NCBI RefSeq assembly: GCF_013087525.1
Contig: NZ_JABFCS010000001.1
Location: forward strand, 1 to 64,000
Length of the DNA stretch: 64,000 bases
Direction: 5' to 3'
Origin: Ramlibacter montanisoli
GTDB taxonomy: Bacteria > Pseudomonadota > Gammaproteobacteria > Burkholderiales > Burkholderiaceae_C
Part shown: one piece after another, positions 9,333 to 19,760 of the stretch
Layout of the letters: each line of letters starts with the position of its first letter
How positions within the stretch are numbered: the first letter of the stretch is position 1
The notes under the pieces: model-generated
What the model was told of the DNA's origin: nothing
What the model saw: the letters and a program-made list of their open reading frames with translations, nothing else
The model's database searches: none
Translations under genes and position numbers: made by a program

Positions 9333-12300
9333 ATGAACGCGCCAACGACACTCGAACAACTGATGGCTGCGGTGGACGGCGACGCGCCGCGCCTGCGCGA
9401 GATCCCCTACAACTACACCTCGTTCTCGGACCGCGAGATCGTGCTCCGGGTGCTGGGCACGCGCGGTGGGAAGTCCTGAACCGGCTGCGCGAGGAGCGCC
9501 GCACCGGCCGCTCGGCGCGCATGCTGTACGAGGTGCTGGGCGACATCTGGGTCGTGCAGCGCAATCCCTACCTGCAGGACGACCTGCTGGACAACCCCAA
9601 GCGCCGCCGCATGCTGGTGGAAGCGCTGCACCACCGCCTCTCCGAGATCGGCAAGCGCCGCGACCCGCAGGCGGACCCGCAGCGCGACGGCCTGGTGGGC
9701 GAGCTGCTCGAGGCCGCGCAGGCCGCGGTGCACCACTTCGACCAGGCCTTCGGCGAGACCGCCGGGCTGCGCACGCGCACGCAGCGGCTGCTGCGCAAGT
9801 ACACGGCCAAGGACAACATCAAGTTCGACGGCATGTCGCGCGTCTCGCACGTGACCGATGCGACCGACTGGCGCGTCGAGTACCCCTTCGTGGTGCTCAC
9901 GCCCGACACCGAAGCGGAGATGGCCGGCCTGGTGAAGGGCTGCATCGAGCTGGGGCTGACCATCATCCCGCGCGGCGGCGGCACCGGCTACACCGGCGGC
10001 GCGATCCCGCTGACGTGGAAGAGCGCGGTGATCAACACCGAGAAGCTGGAAGCGATGACCGAGGTGGAGCGTTTCTCCATCCCCGGCCATGCGGAGCCCG
10101 TGGCGACCGTGTGGACGGAAGCGGGCGTGGTGACGCAGCGCGTGTCCGATGCGGCCGAACGGGCCGGCTTCGTGTTCGCTGTGGACCCGACCTCCGCCGA
10201 GGCGTCCTGCATCGGCGGCAACATCGCGATGAACGCCGGCGGCAAGAAGGCCGTGCTGTGGGGCACGGCGCTGGACAACCTGGTGTCCTGGCGCATGGTC
10301 ACGCCGGATGCGGAGTGGCTGGAGGTGGTGCGCCTGGACCACAACCTGGGCAAGATCCACGACGCGCCGGTCGCCAGCTTCGAGCTGCGCTGGTTCCCGG
10401 CCTCGAACAGGATCGACTGGAACAAGCCGGCGCGCACCGAACGCCTGGAGATTCCGGGCTCGCGCTTTCCGCAAGGAAGGCCTGGGCAAGGACGTCACCG
10501 ACAAGTTCCTGTCCGGCCTGCCCGGCATCCAGAAGGAAGGCTGCGACGGCCTGATCACCAGCGCGCGCTGGGTGGTGCACCGCATGCCGCAGCACACCCG
10601 CACCGTGTGCCTGGAGTTCTTCGGCAACGCGCGCGATGCCGTGCCCAGCATCGTCGAGATCAAGGACTTCATGTTCGCCGAGCAGCGCCGCAGCGGCGTG
10701 GTGCTGGCGGGCCTGGAACACCTGGACGACCGCTACCTCAAGGCGGTGGGCTACGCCACCAAGTCCAAGCGCGGCGGCCTGCCCAAGATGGTGCTGGTGG
10801 GCGACATCGCCGGCGACGACACCGACGCGGTGGCGCGCGCCACCTCGGAAGTGGTGCGCATCGCCAACTCGCGCAGCGGCGAGGGCTTCATCGCCATCAG
10901 CCCGGAAGCGCGCAAGAAGTTCTGGCTGGACCGCAAGCGCACGGCGGCCATCAGCAAGCACACCAACGCCTTCAAGATCAACGAGGACGTGGTGATCCCG
11001 CTGCCGCGGATGGCGGAATACACCGACGGCATCGAGCGCATCAACATCGAGCTGTCGCTGCGCAACAAGATCCAGCTGGCCGACGAACTCGAACTGTTCT
11101 TCGCGCGCGGCCGCCTGCCCCTGGGCAAGCAGGACGACGCCGGCGAGATTCCTTCCGCCGAACTGCTGGAAGACCGCGTGCAGCAGGCGCTGGCCCTGGT
11201 CCGCGAAGTGCGCGCGCAGTGGCAGGACTGGCTGGACCGGGTCGAGCCGCTGTTCCCGCAGCTGCAGGACCACAGCCTGCGCGCCAGCTGGAAGACGCAG
11301 ATCCGCGGTCCGCTGGCCGCGATCTTCGCCGGCAACGCCTTCGCGCCCATCCTGGCCGAGGTCAACGCCATCCACCAGCGCGTGCTCAAGGGCCGCGTGT
11401 GGGTGGCGCTGCACATGCACGCCGGCGACGGCAACGTGCACACCAACATCCCGGTCAACAGCGACGACTACGCGATGCTGCAGACGGCGCACGAGGCCGT
11501 GAAGCGCATCATGGCGCTGGCGCGCTCGCTCGACGGCGTGATCTCCGGCGAGCACGGCATCGGCATCACCAAGCTGGAGTTCCTGACCGACGAGGAGATC
11601 GCGCCCTTCGCCGACTACAAGCAGAGGGTGGACCCGGAGGGCCGCTTCAACCGCGGCAAGCTGCTGCGGCGCGCCAGCGTGGGCAAGGTCGCCGCCGACA
11701 CCTCGGTGTACGCGGACCTCACCAACGCCTACACGCCGTCCTTCGGCCTCATGGGCCACGAGTCGATCATCATGCAGCAGTCGGACATCGGCGCGATCGC
11801 CGATTCCATCAAGGACTGCCTGCGCTGCGGCAAGTGCAAGCCGGTGTGCGCGACGCACGTGCCGCGCGCCAACCTGCTGTACAGCCCGCGCAACAAGATC
11901 CTGGCCACCTCGCTGCTGGTCGAGGCCTTCCTGTACGAGGAGCAGACGCGCCGCGGCGTGTCGATCAAGCACTGGGAGGAGTTCGAGGACGTCTCGGACC
12001 ACTGCACGGTGTGCCACAAGTGCCTGAACCCCTGCCCGGTGAAGATCGACTTCGGCGACGTCACCATGAACATGCGCAACCTGCTGCGCAAGATGGGCAA
12101 GAAGAGCTTCCGTCCGGGCAACTTCGCGGCCATGCTGATGCTCAACGCCACCAACCCGGAAAGCATCAAGGCGATCCGCGCGCTGGTGGTGGGCATCGGC
12201 TACCGCGCCCAGCGCATGGGCAACAACCTGCTGCGCGGCCTGGCGCACCTGCAGGTCAGGCGCCCGCCCGAAACGCACGGGACGGCGCCGGTGAAGGAGC

Positions 12301-13224
12301 AGGTGGTGCACTTCATCAACAAGAAGCTGCCCGGTGGCCTGCCGAACCGCACCGCGCGCGCTGCTGGACATCGAGGACAAGGACTACGTACCGATCATCC
12401 GCGACCCGAAGGCGACCACCGCCGAGACCGAGGCGGTCTTCTACTTCCCGGGTTGCGGCTCCGAACGCCTGTTCTCGCAGGTGGGGCTGGCCACGCAGGC
12501 GATGCTGTGGCACGCCGGCGTGCAGACCGTGCTGCCACCGGGTTACCTGTGCTGCGGCTATCCGCAGCGCGGCTCCGGCCAGTTCGACAAGGCCGAGAAG
12601 ATGATCACCGACAACCGGGTGCTGTTCCACCGCGTGGCCAACACGCTGAACTACCTGGACATCAAGACGGTGGTGGTCTCCTGCGGCACCTGCTACGACC
12701 AGCTGCAAGGCTACGAGTTCGACCAGATCTTCCCGGGTTGCCGCATCATCGACATCCACGAGTACCTGCTGGAAAAGGGCATCAAGCTGGAAGGCGCGGG
12801 CGGCTACCTGTTCCACGACCCCTGCCACTCGCCCATGAAGTTGCAGGATCCGATGAAGACGGTCAAGGCGCTGCTGGGCGAGAACGTGCGCAAGTCCGAG
12901 CGCTGCTGCGGCGAGTCCGGCACGCTGGCCGTCACGCGGCCGGACATCTCCACCCAGGTCCGCTTCGCAAGGAAGAGGAACTGCGCAAGGACGAGGCCGC
13001 GCTGCGCCTCGGGCGCGGTGGGCGAGAAGGACAACATCAAGATCCTCACCAGCTGCCCGAGCTGCCTGCAGGGCATGCACCGCTACAGCCACGACCTGCA
13101 GAACGGCCTGCTGGAAGCCGACTACGTCGTCATCGAGATGGCCAACAAGATCCTCGGCCCGGACTGGATGAAGGATTACGTGAAGGCCGCGAACAACGGC
13201 GGCATCGAACGGGTGCTGGTGTGA
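9333..13224 (+). CDS. DUF3683-type FAD-linked oxidase fused to a GlpC-like Fe-S protein
   Basis: About 1,297 residues. In order: a DUF3683 region ([13 protein letters not shown]), an FAD-binding PCMH domain ([15 protein letters not shown]), the FAD-oxidase C-terminal domain ([23 protein letters not shown]), two [4Fe-4S] motifs ([11 protein letters not shown] and [12 protein letters not shown]), and two CCG domains ([10 protein letters not shown] and [10 protein letters not shown]). It resembles D-lactate dehydrogenase (Dld2/GlcD) joined to its electron-transfer partner. At least four indels interrupt it (near 9465, 10467, 12360, 12966). The substrate is unknown. The ATG is the only one available because an in-frame stop lies 16 bases upstream. 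Confidence 0.88.
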
Positions 13225-13655
13225 AGGAGCCGGGTTGCGCGCTGTGCGACGCGCCCGGCGGGCGCGTGGTGGTGCAGGCACCCCGCTGGCGCGTCATCCA
13301 CGCTGAGGAAGCGGGCTTCCCCGCCTTCTACCGCGTGGTCTGGCAGGACCACGTGCGCGAATACTCCCAGTTACCCACGGCCGAGCGGCATGCGTGCATG
13401 GACGTGGTGACGACGGTCGAGGAGTGCCTGTTGCGGCACCTGGCCCCGGCCAAGGTCAACCTGGCAACCCTCGGCAACGTGGTGCCCCACCTGCACTGGC
13501 ATGTCATCGCCCGCTTCGACTGGGACAGCCACTTCCCCGGTCCGGTCTGGGCCGCGCCACAACGCACTGTGGACAAGGAGCGTCTCGCCGGGGTCGCCGC
13601 CAGGCTTCCCGCCCTCGAACAGGAGCTCCTTTCCCTCCTGCCGCGCAGCGCCTGA
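13221..13655 (+). CDS. HIT family nucleotide-binding protein
   Basis: A 144-residue protein with the histidine triad [11 protein letters not shown], used for phosphoramidate or nucleotide hydrolysis. It uses a GTG start at 13221 that overlaps the stop of the previous gene (GTGA), so the two are translationally coupled. N-terminal CALCDAP resembles the zinc-binding end of some HIT proteins. The substrate cannot be named. Confidence 0.88.
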   Translation: MKEPGCALCDAPGGRVVVQAPRWRVIHAEEAGFPAFYRVVWQDHVREYSQLPTAERHACMDVVTTVEECLLRHLAPAKVNLATLGNVVPHLHWHVIARFDWDSHFPGPVWAAPQRTVDKERLAGVAARLPALEQELLSLLPRSA

Positions 13656-13693
13656 AAATCGCACGGGCTCGTGAAATCCGGCACGACGGCCGG

Positions 13694-13717
13694 CCGGCTC
13701 TCTCCCGAGAGAGCCGG
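13694..13717. terminator. Perfect 11-bp hairpin after the HIT gene
   Basis: CCGGCTCTCTC (13694-13704), a 2-base loop, and GAGAGAGCCGG (13707-13717). It is stable but lacks a U-tract. It lies 38 bases after the HIT stop and 77 before the FecR gene, so a Rho-assisted end or an mRNA-stabilising hairpin is likely. Confidence 0.45.
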
Positions 13718-13794
13718 GCCGTGTCCACAGCGACCGTGTATAACCGCTGGAGTTCAGGATTCCGGTTGCAAGACCGGTTACCGGAGGTTCCTCG

Positions 13795-15168
13795 ATGCTT
13801 GCCGCCCAACGTCGATTCCCATGGCTGGCGCCCCTGGCCGTCGCCGGCCTGCTGCTGGCGTCCGGCACGGTCGGCGCCCAGTCGGCGGGTGAAGTCGAGT
13901 TCTCGCGCGGCGTCGGCTTCGCCCAGACCCCGGGCCAGGCGCCCCGCACTCTCGGCCGCGGCCTGCCGCTGCGCGAAGGCGACCGCCTGACGACGTCCGA
14001 GGGCGCCTCGGCCATCATCAAGCTGCAGGACGGCACCCGCATGACGGTGCGGCCGAATTCCGAGCTGGTGCTGCAGCAGTACCAGTTCCGCGAGAACGCG
14101 CCCGACAACAGCTTCCTGATGCAGTTGGTGCGCGGCGGCTTCCGTGCCGTCACCGGCATCATTTCCAAGAATTCGCCCAACGCGGCGCGCATCCAGACCA
14201 ACACCGCCACCATCGGCATCCGCGGCACCGACTTCGACGCCCGCGTGTGCCGCACGGACTGCGCGCAGGAGTCGAACCAGATCCAGGAATCGGCGCGGCC
14301 CAACGCGGTGCAGGCCAGCGCGAAGATCGTCAACGCGCAGGGCGAGATCTTCGCGGTCGATGGCGCCGGCACCCGCCGCCGCCTGGTCAACGGCGCCGGC
14401 GTGTATCCGGGCGACCTGGTCGAGACGGCGCGCGGCGCGCAGGCGGTGCTCGCCTTCCGCGACGAGACGCGCATCACCCTCGGCTCGCAGACGCGCTTTC
14501 GCGTCGACAACTTCGTCTACGACAGCAGCAACGCGGAAGACGGCCGCTTCCTGGCCTCGGTCCTGCGCGGCTCGGTGCGGGCGCTCACCGGGCTGATCGC
14601 GCGGGCCAACAACCGCAACGTGGGCTTCAGCACCGCCACCGCCACCATCGGCATCCGCGGCACCGGCTTCGACGTGATGTGCACCGGACCCTGCGCCGGC
14701 GAACCGGAGGAACCGGGCACCGGCTTGACCCTGTGGTCCTGGCTGGGCTCCATCGCCGTGACGCCCAGCGGCCAGACCGCGCTGCAGGTGCTGCAGGCGG
14801 GCCAGGGCCTGTTGATCACGCCTTCGTCCATCCTGCCGGTGCAGGCCCCGCCCGACATCGAAGGGCCGCGTCCGGACCAGGTCAACGTGCCGCCCAAGCT
14901 GTTCGCCAGCGACAACGTGCCCGAGGCCTCCGAAGGCCTGTTCGTGTTCGTGCGCGACGGCCACATCGAGATCGCCAGTGCGACCGACATCCTGCACCTG
15001 GGGCGCGGCGAGGCGGGCTTTGCCGGCAACAACGGCGAAACCGCGCGGCCGAACCTGATCCCCAAGTTCATCGACTTCGACCGGATCCCCCTGCCGACCT
15101 CGCGCAACCCGCTGTTGACGAGCATCCTCGCCGAGTCCGGCGTGCGCAGCGGCAACGTGTGCAAGTAG
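13795..15168 (+). CDS. Secreted protein with two FecR domains
   Basis: A 457-residue exported protein: a signal peptide (cleavage likely after TVGAQ, residue 28), then two FecR folds at roughly 50-150 and 210-330. The repeat is clear from the near-identical segments NTATIGIRGTDFDARVC and TATIGIRGTGFDVMC, each with a nearby Cys pair. There is no N-terminal anti-sigma domain and no sigma gene nearby, so this is not a classical FecI/FecR pair. It precedes a TpsB-type outer-membrane protein, suggesting a periplasmic or surface structural role. Confidence 0.85.
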   Translation: MLAAQRRFPWLAPLAVAGLLLASGTVGAQSAGEVEFSRGVGFAQTPGQAPRTLGRGLPLREGDRLTTSEGASAIIKLQDGTRMTVRPNSELVLQQYQFRENAPDNSFLMQLVRGGFRAVTGIISKNSPNAARIQTNTATIGIRGTDFDARVCRTDCAQESNQIQESARPNAVQASAKIVNAQGEIFAVDGAGTRRRLVNGAGVYPGDLVETARGAQAVLAFRDETRITLGSQTRFRVDNFVYDSSNAEDGRFLASVLRGSVRALTGLIARANNRNVGFSTATATIGIRGTGFDVMCTGPCAGEPEEPGTGLTLWSWLGSIAVTPSGQTALQVLQAGQGLLITPSSILPVQAPPDIEGPRPDQVNVPPKLFASDNVPEASEGLFVFVRDGHIEIASATDILHLGRGEAGFAGNNGETARPNLIPKFIDFDRIPLPTSRNPLLTSILAESGVRSGNVCK

Positions 15169-15243
15169 CGCCCAGCCGCGGGTGACAGATTGTTTTCCCG
15201 CAGCGAGAATGGCCGACCCCAGAAGAACGAGCGGCACAGAAAC

Positions 15244-16871
15244 ATGATCGGCACTGCATCGCCGCGGCCTGCGCGGCACGCCCTGCTTGCACTTTGCGCG
15301 CTGGCCGCGGGCTCTGCCCATACGCAGACGCCGCCTCCCGCGCCGCGCGCCACGCCGCCCATGGCCGCGCCCGCCGCCTCGCCGGTGTTTCCCATCCGCG
15401 GCTTCCGCATCGAAGGCGAGAACCCGCTCGGCGAGGCCGCTGCCCAGCGCGTGCTGGCGCCCTTGTGCGGCCGACGGCCACGCTGGAAACACTGCAGCAG
15501 GCGACCGCCGCCCTGGAGGCCGAACTGCGCACCCGCGGCTTCGGCCTGCACCGGGTGGCCTTGCCGCCGCAGGAAATGGGCGACACCGTCAAGCTGCAGA
15601 TCGTGAAATTCGTGCTCGGCAAGGTGGCGATCGAAGGCAGCCGGATCTACGACACGGACAACGTCCGCCGCACGCTGCCGGAACTGCGCGAGGGCGAAAG
15701 CCCGAACTTCCGCACGCTGGCGATCCAGACGGCGATCGCCAACGAGAACCCGAACAAGCAGGTGCAGGTGGGCCTGCGCGAGTCGGAGGAGCCGGACCGC
15801 ATCGACGCCACCATCACGGTGCGCGAGCAGCGTCCCTGGACGGCGGGCGTCTCCTTGTCGAATGCCGGCTCCGAAGCCACCGGCCAGGACCGCTTCACGG
15901 TCTCGCTGGGCCACACCAACCTGTTCAATCGCGACCACCAGTTCATCGGCGCGTACACGACCTCCTTCGAGCGGCACGAGGACGTCAAGCAGCTCGGCCT
16001 GGCGTACCGGATCCCGCTGTACGCGCTGGGCAGCGTGGTCGGCGCCAGCTACACGCGCTCGGACGTCGTCGGCAACTTCGGCACCTTCACCAGCACCGGT
16101 GCGGGCCACACCTTCGGCCTGAACTACACGCTGTACCTGCCACCCAAGGGCGGCCGGCGCAGCTACGTCACGGCCGGCATCGAGGACAAGGTGTTCGATG
16201 CCGCGCTGGTCAACGGCGCGCTGATCGACCAGGCGGACCGCCGCAGCCGGCCCCTCACCCTGGGCTACACCGCGCGCACCGAGACCGACGCGGCGGTGTG
16301 GGGCTACAACGTCGACCTCGCCTGGAACACCGGGTCGGGGCGCAACAACGACCTGGCGTCCTACCAGACCGAGGATCCGCGGATCGACACCGTGCGGTGG
16401 AAGGCCCTGCGCGGCACCGCCAGCTATTCGGCGCCGCTGGCGACCACCTGGCTCTGGACGGCGCGCGGGATGGTGCAGTACAGCCCGGACGTGCTGATCG
16501 CGGGCGAGCAGTTCGGCATCGGCGGCATCAGCTCCGTGCGCGGCACCGAGCTGGAGCGGCCGGTCACCGGCGACCAGGGGATCTCGGGCACCCTGGAGCT
16601 GACGACGCCCGAGCTGGAGCCGGGCTGGCGCCTGCTGGGCTTCGTCGACGCGGGCTACGTGCGCAACAACACGCCCGACTTCGTGCTCAATCCGCGCAGC
16701 GACCGGCTGGCCAGCATCGGCGTGGGCACGCGCTACGTGCGCGGCCCCTTCTCGCTGGCCATCGACTACGGCACCCTGGTGCTGGGCAGCCGGGTGCCGC
16801 TTTCGGTGAATTCCGGCTCGCCGCGCAAGGGCGACGACCGCTTCTATATCACCCTGGCGTACCGCCTGTGA
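15244..16871 (+). CDS. TpsB/ShlB/FhaC-type outer-membrane transporter
   Basis: About 542 residues with a signal peptide (to about SAHTQ), POTRA domains (FPIRGFRIEGENPLGE, then LGKVAIEGSRIYDTDNVRRTL) and a C-terminal 16-strand barrel ending in the aromatic FYITLAYRL motif. The conserved lid-lock residues appear within IGGISSVRGTE. A single G is missing near 15465. Such proteins export large TpsA exoproteins in two-partner secretion, but no TpsA gene is in the window. It is 75 bases after the double-FecR gene. Confidence 0.87.
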
Positions 16872-16897
16872 GGACGCGCAGCGCTTAAACTGCCGGC

Positions 16898-17317
16898 ATG
16901 GCCGGACTGCGCAGCGACACCCCTTCTCCCGAATCGATCACCCTGCATGGCGCCTCGCGCGTGCTGGAGGTCGGCTTTGCCGACGGTTCGGTGTTCCGCA
17001 TCCCCTTCGAGCTGATGCGGATCTTCTCGCCGTCGGCCGAGGTCCAGGGGCACGGCCCGGGGCAGGAGGTGTTGCAAACCGGCAAACGCGATGTCGAAGT
17101 CGTCACGCTGGAGCCGGTGGGCAACTATGCGGTCAAGCCGGTGTTTTCCGACGGCCACGACAGCGGCATCTTCTCCTGGGACTACCTGTACTTCCTGGGC
17201 TCCCAGCAGGCCGAGCTGTGGCAGGACTACGAGCGCCGGCTGCAGGAAGCCGGCGCTGACCGCGACGCCCCCATGGCCGGCAAGGCGGCCCACGGCGGAC
17301 ATTCCTGCGGCCACTGA
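16898..17317 (+). CDS. DUF971 (gamma-butyrobetaine hydroxylase N-terminal-like) protein
   Basis: A 139-residue soluble protein carrying the DUF971 core ([31 protein letters not shown] ... [36 protein letters not shown]), with a His/Cys tail HGGHSCGH that could bind metal. In Burkholderiales it commonly precedes ubiE, as here with a 16-base gap. The fold is related to Fe-S or zinc-binding accessory domains. No enzyme activity is established. Confidence 0.85.
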   Translation: MAGLRSDTPSPESITLHGASRVLEVGFADGSVFRIPFELMRIFSPSAEVQGHGPGQEVLQTGKRDVEVVTLEPVGNYAVKPVFSDGHDSGIFSWDYLYFLGSQQAELWQDYERRLQEAGADRDAPMAGKAAHGGHSCGH

Positions 17318-17333
17318 ACCCTCACCGCATCCC

Positions 17334-18065
17334 ATGACCCAGACTCATTTCGGTTTCCAGAACGTCGACGAGCGCGAGAAAGCCAGGCGCGTGCGCGGCG
17401 TGTTCGACTCGGTCGCGCCCAAGTACGACCTGATGAACGACCTGATGTCGCTCGGCCTGCACCGCGCCTGGAAGGCGTACACCGTGCTGGTGGCGGACCT
17501 GCGCCCCGGCCAACGCGTGCTGGACATCGCCGGCGGCACCGGCGACCTGGCCCAGGCATTCGCCAGGAAGGTGGGCGGCGAGGGCATGGTGGTGCACACC
17601 GACATCAACGCTGCCATGCTGCGCGTCGGACGCGACCGCCTGCTCGATGCCGGCCTCGTCCTGCCGACCGTGGTGTGCGACGCGGAGAAACTGCCCTTCG
17701 AGACGGAGAGCTTCGACCGCGTCAGCGTGGGCTTCGGCCTGCGCAACATGACGCACAAGGACAAGGCGCTGGCCGAGATGCACCGGGTGCTGAAACCGGG
17801 CGGCAAGCTCCTGGTGCTGGAGTTTTCCAAGGTGGCGCGACCGCTGGAAAAGGCGTATGACTGGTACTCCTTCAACATCCTGCCGCGGATCGGCCGCCTG
17901 GTGGCCGGTGACGAGGCCAGCTACCGCTACCTCGCCGAGTCGATCCGGATGCATCCGGGGCAGGACGAACTGAAGGCGATGATGAAGAAAACCGGTTTCG
18001 GGCATGTGGACTATCACAACCTGACCGCCGGGGTGGCCGCGCTGCATGTTGCAATCAAGTGCTGA
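17334..18065 (+). CDS. ubiE: Ubiquinone/menaquinone biosynthesis C-methyltransferase
   Basis: A 243-residue SAM-dependent methyltransferase that C-methylates the benzoquinone ring of ubiquinone precursors. Visible motifs: [36 protein letters not shown] (UbiE signature 1), [11 protein letters not shown] (SAM site), and [17 protein letters not shown] (signature 2). The length is normal. It lies between the DUF971 gene and a Tim44-like gene and close to ubiJ and ubiB. Confidence 0.96.
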   Translation: MTQTHFGFQNVDEREKARRVRGVFDSVAPKYDLMNDLMSLGLHRAWKAYTVLVADLRPGQRVLDIAGGTGDLAQAFARKVGGEGMVVHTDINAAMLRVGRDRLLDAGLVLPTVVCDAEKLPFETESFDRVSVGFGLRNMTHKDKALAEMHRVLKPGGKLLVLEFSKVARPLEKAYDWYSFNILPRIGRLVAGDEASYRYLAESIRMHPGQDELKAMMKKTGFGHVDYHNLTAGVAALHVAIKC

Positions 18066-18096
18066 GCCCGCATCTGGGGCGGCATAGGAGACTTCG

Positions 18097-19116
18097 ATGA
18101 AACTCTGGACCGTACTACTCGCCGGCGTGCTGGCCATCGGCGCCCTCGATGCGGAAGCTGCCCGCCGCCTGGGCGGCGGAGGCTCCGTCGGCCGCCAGTC
18201 CCCCAACGTGACCCAGCGCCAGGCGACCCCGCCGGCCAACACGCCCACCTCGCCGACCGCGACGCAGGCGCAGCGCAACGCCAGCCCCGCCGCCGCCCCG
18301 ACGGCGGCGCAGCCGGCCCGTCGCGGCTTCGGCGGCATGCTGGCGGGCCTCGCGGCCGGCCTCGGCCTGGCCTGGCTGGCGCACACCCTGGGTTTCGGCG
18401 AAGCCTTCGCCAACATCCTGATGTTCGCCCTGCTGGCCGTCGTGGTGATGGCGGTGATCGGCATGATCATGCGTCGCCGCCAGGCAGCGGCCGGCATGCA
18501 GCGCACCGGCGGCTATGCCTACCAGGGCGCCGGCGCCACGGCCGACGCCCCGGTGTCGCCGCGCCAGTACAACCCGGCCAAGGTGGGCAACGACGCTTCC
18601 GCCCGCCCCTGGGAGGACCCGACCTCCGGCTTCGGCGGCACCGCGCCGCGCGACAGACTCCGGCGGCGTGCGCATCGGCTCCGCCCTGGGCGCCGGCCAG
18701 CCGCGCGGCGCGCTGGAAGGCTCACAGACCTGGGGCGTGCCCCCGGCTTCGACACCGACGGCTTCCTGGCTGCGGCCAAGCGCAACTTCGTGACCCTGCA
18801 GGACGCCTGGGACCGCTCGGACATGGGCACCCTGCGCAGCATGATGACCGACGAGATGCTGGAGGAGATCCGCGGGCAGATGGCCGGGCGCGAGCCGCAG
18901 TCGCCTGGCCAGAAGACCGAGGTCGTGATGCTGGAGGCGCAGCTCCTGGGCATCGAGGAACTGGCCACCGAGTACATGGCCAGCGTCGAGTTCTCCGGGA
19001 TGATCCGCGAGGAGCCCTCGGCCGGCCCCAGCCCCTTCCGCGAGGTCTGGAACATGGTCAAGACCAAGGACGGCAAGTCCGGCTGGCTCGTGGCCGGGGT
19101 CCAGGCGCTGCAATGA
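18097..19116 (+). CDS. Tim44-like domain membrane protein
   Basis: About 339 residues: a signal peptide or anchor (MKLWTVLLAGVLAIGALDAEA), a Gly/Pro/Ala/Gln-rich linker, two adjacent membrane segments at about 75-125, and a C-terminal Tim44-like fold (FDTDGFLAAAKRNFVTLQDAWDRSDMGTLRSMMTDEM). Residues about 189-214 are read in the wrong frame because of two compensating indels near 18655 and 18742; the alternative frame there (DSGGVRIGSALGAGQPRGAL) fits. Genes of this type are common next to ubi genes in Burkholderiales; the role is unknown. Confidence 0.82.
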   Translation: MKLWTVLLAGVLAIGALDAEAARRLGGGGSVGRQSPNVTQRQATPPANTPTSPTATQAQRNASPAAAPTAAQPARRGFGGMLAGLAAGLGLAWLAHTLGFGEAFANILMFALLAVVVMAVIGMIMRRRQAAAGMQRTGGYAYQGAGATADAPVSPRQYNPAKVGNDASARPWEDPTSGFGGTAPRDRLRRRAHRLRPGRRPAARRAGRLTDLGRAPGFDTDGFLAAAKRNFVTLQDAWDRSDMGTLRSMMTDEMLEEIRGQMAGREPQSPGQKTEVVMLEAQLLGIEELATEYMASVEFSGMIREEPSAGPSPFREVWNMVKTKDGKSGWLVAGVQALQ

Positions 19117-19163
19117 GCGCGGGCGCGGCCTGAAACACGCCTCGCATCATCAATAATCGGGGG

Positions 19164-19760
19164 ATGACCACACCGTCATCCCCCGCTTCCTTTTTCGACC
19201 AGCTCTTCGACCGCGTCGGGCAGGCCCTGCAGCCGCCGCCCTGGCTCGTGCACGAGATGCAGCAGCGCCTGGTGCTGGTGCTCAATCACGTGCTGCAGCA
19301 GGAGCCCGAAGCGCAGGCGCGCCTGAAGCGCCAGACGGGGCGGCTGGTGGAGGCGCACTGGCGCCAGTTCAGCGTGCGGCTGGTCGCCACGCCTGCCGGC
19401 CTGCTGGACCTGGGCCCGGTGACGCAGCTGCCGGACCTGACCCTCACGCTCACCGAGGCCTCCCCGTTCTCGCTCGCCCAGGCGGCGCTGCGCGGCGAGA
19501 AGCCGCCGGTGCGCATCGCCGGCGATGTGCAGCTGGCCGCCGAAGTGCAATGGCTGGTGGACCACGTGCGCTGGGACATCGAGGAAGACCTGGCCCGCGT
19601 GTTCGGCGATGCGCCGGCGCATGCCATGGGCGGCGTGATGCGGCGCATGGCGGACGCCCTGCGGCAGTTCGCCGGCCGCGCCCCGGGCGGCCCGGTGGCG
19701 ACACCGACACCCACGTCCGCGCCGGCGGCGCCCGCCATGCCCGGTCAGGCCGGCGGGTGA
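19164..19760 (+). CDS. ubiJ: Ubiquinone biosynthesis accessory factor UbiJ (SCP2 domain)
   Basis: A 198-residue protein with an SCP2-like lipid-binding fold in its N-terminal 110 residues and a C-terminal helical tail, in the setting typical of ubiJ: directly before ubiB, whose GTG overlaps this stop (19757-19760). UbiJ binds ubiquinone intermediates and scaffolds the soluble Ubi complex. A low-complexity Pro/Ala/Thr tail ends the protein. Confidence 0.85.
   Translation: MTTPSSPASFFDQLFDRVGQALQPPPWLVHEMQQRLVLVLNHVLQQEPEAQARLKRQTGRLVEAHWRQFSVRLVATPAGLLDLGPVTQLPDLTLTLTEASPFSLAQAALRGEKPPVRIAGDVQLAAEVQWLVDHVRWDIEEDLARVFGDAPAHAMGGVMRRMADALRQFAGRAPGGPVATPTPTSAPAAPAMPGQAGG

Noticed and set aside
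10299..12380. A 693-codon minus-strand frame opposite the FAD/Fe-S oxidoreductase
   Set aside because: No domains and skewed composition; the plus strand has full family motifs over the same bases.
13795..15168. FecI/FecR-type iron-sensing system
   Set aside because: No sigma factor, no TonB receptor and no cytoplasmic anti-sigma region; only the FecR fold is present, twice, after a signal peptide.
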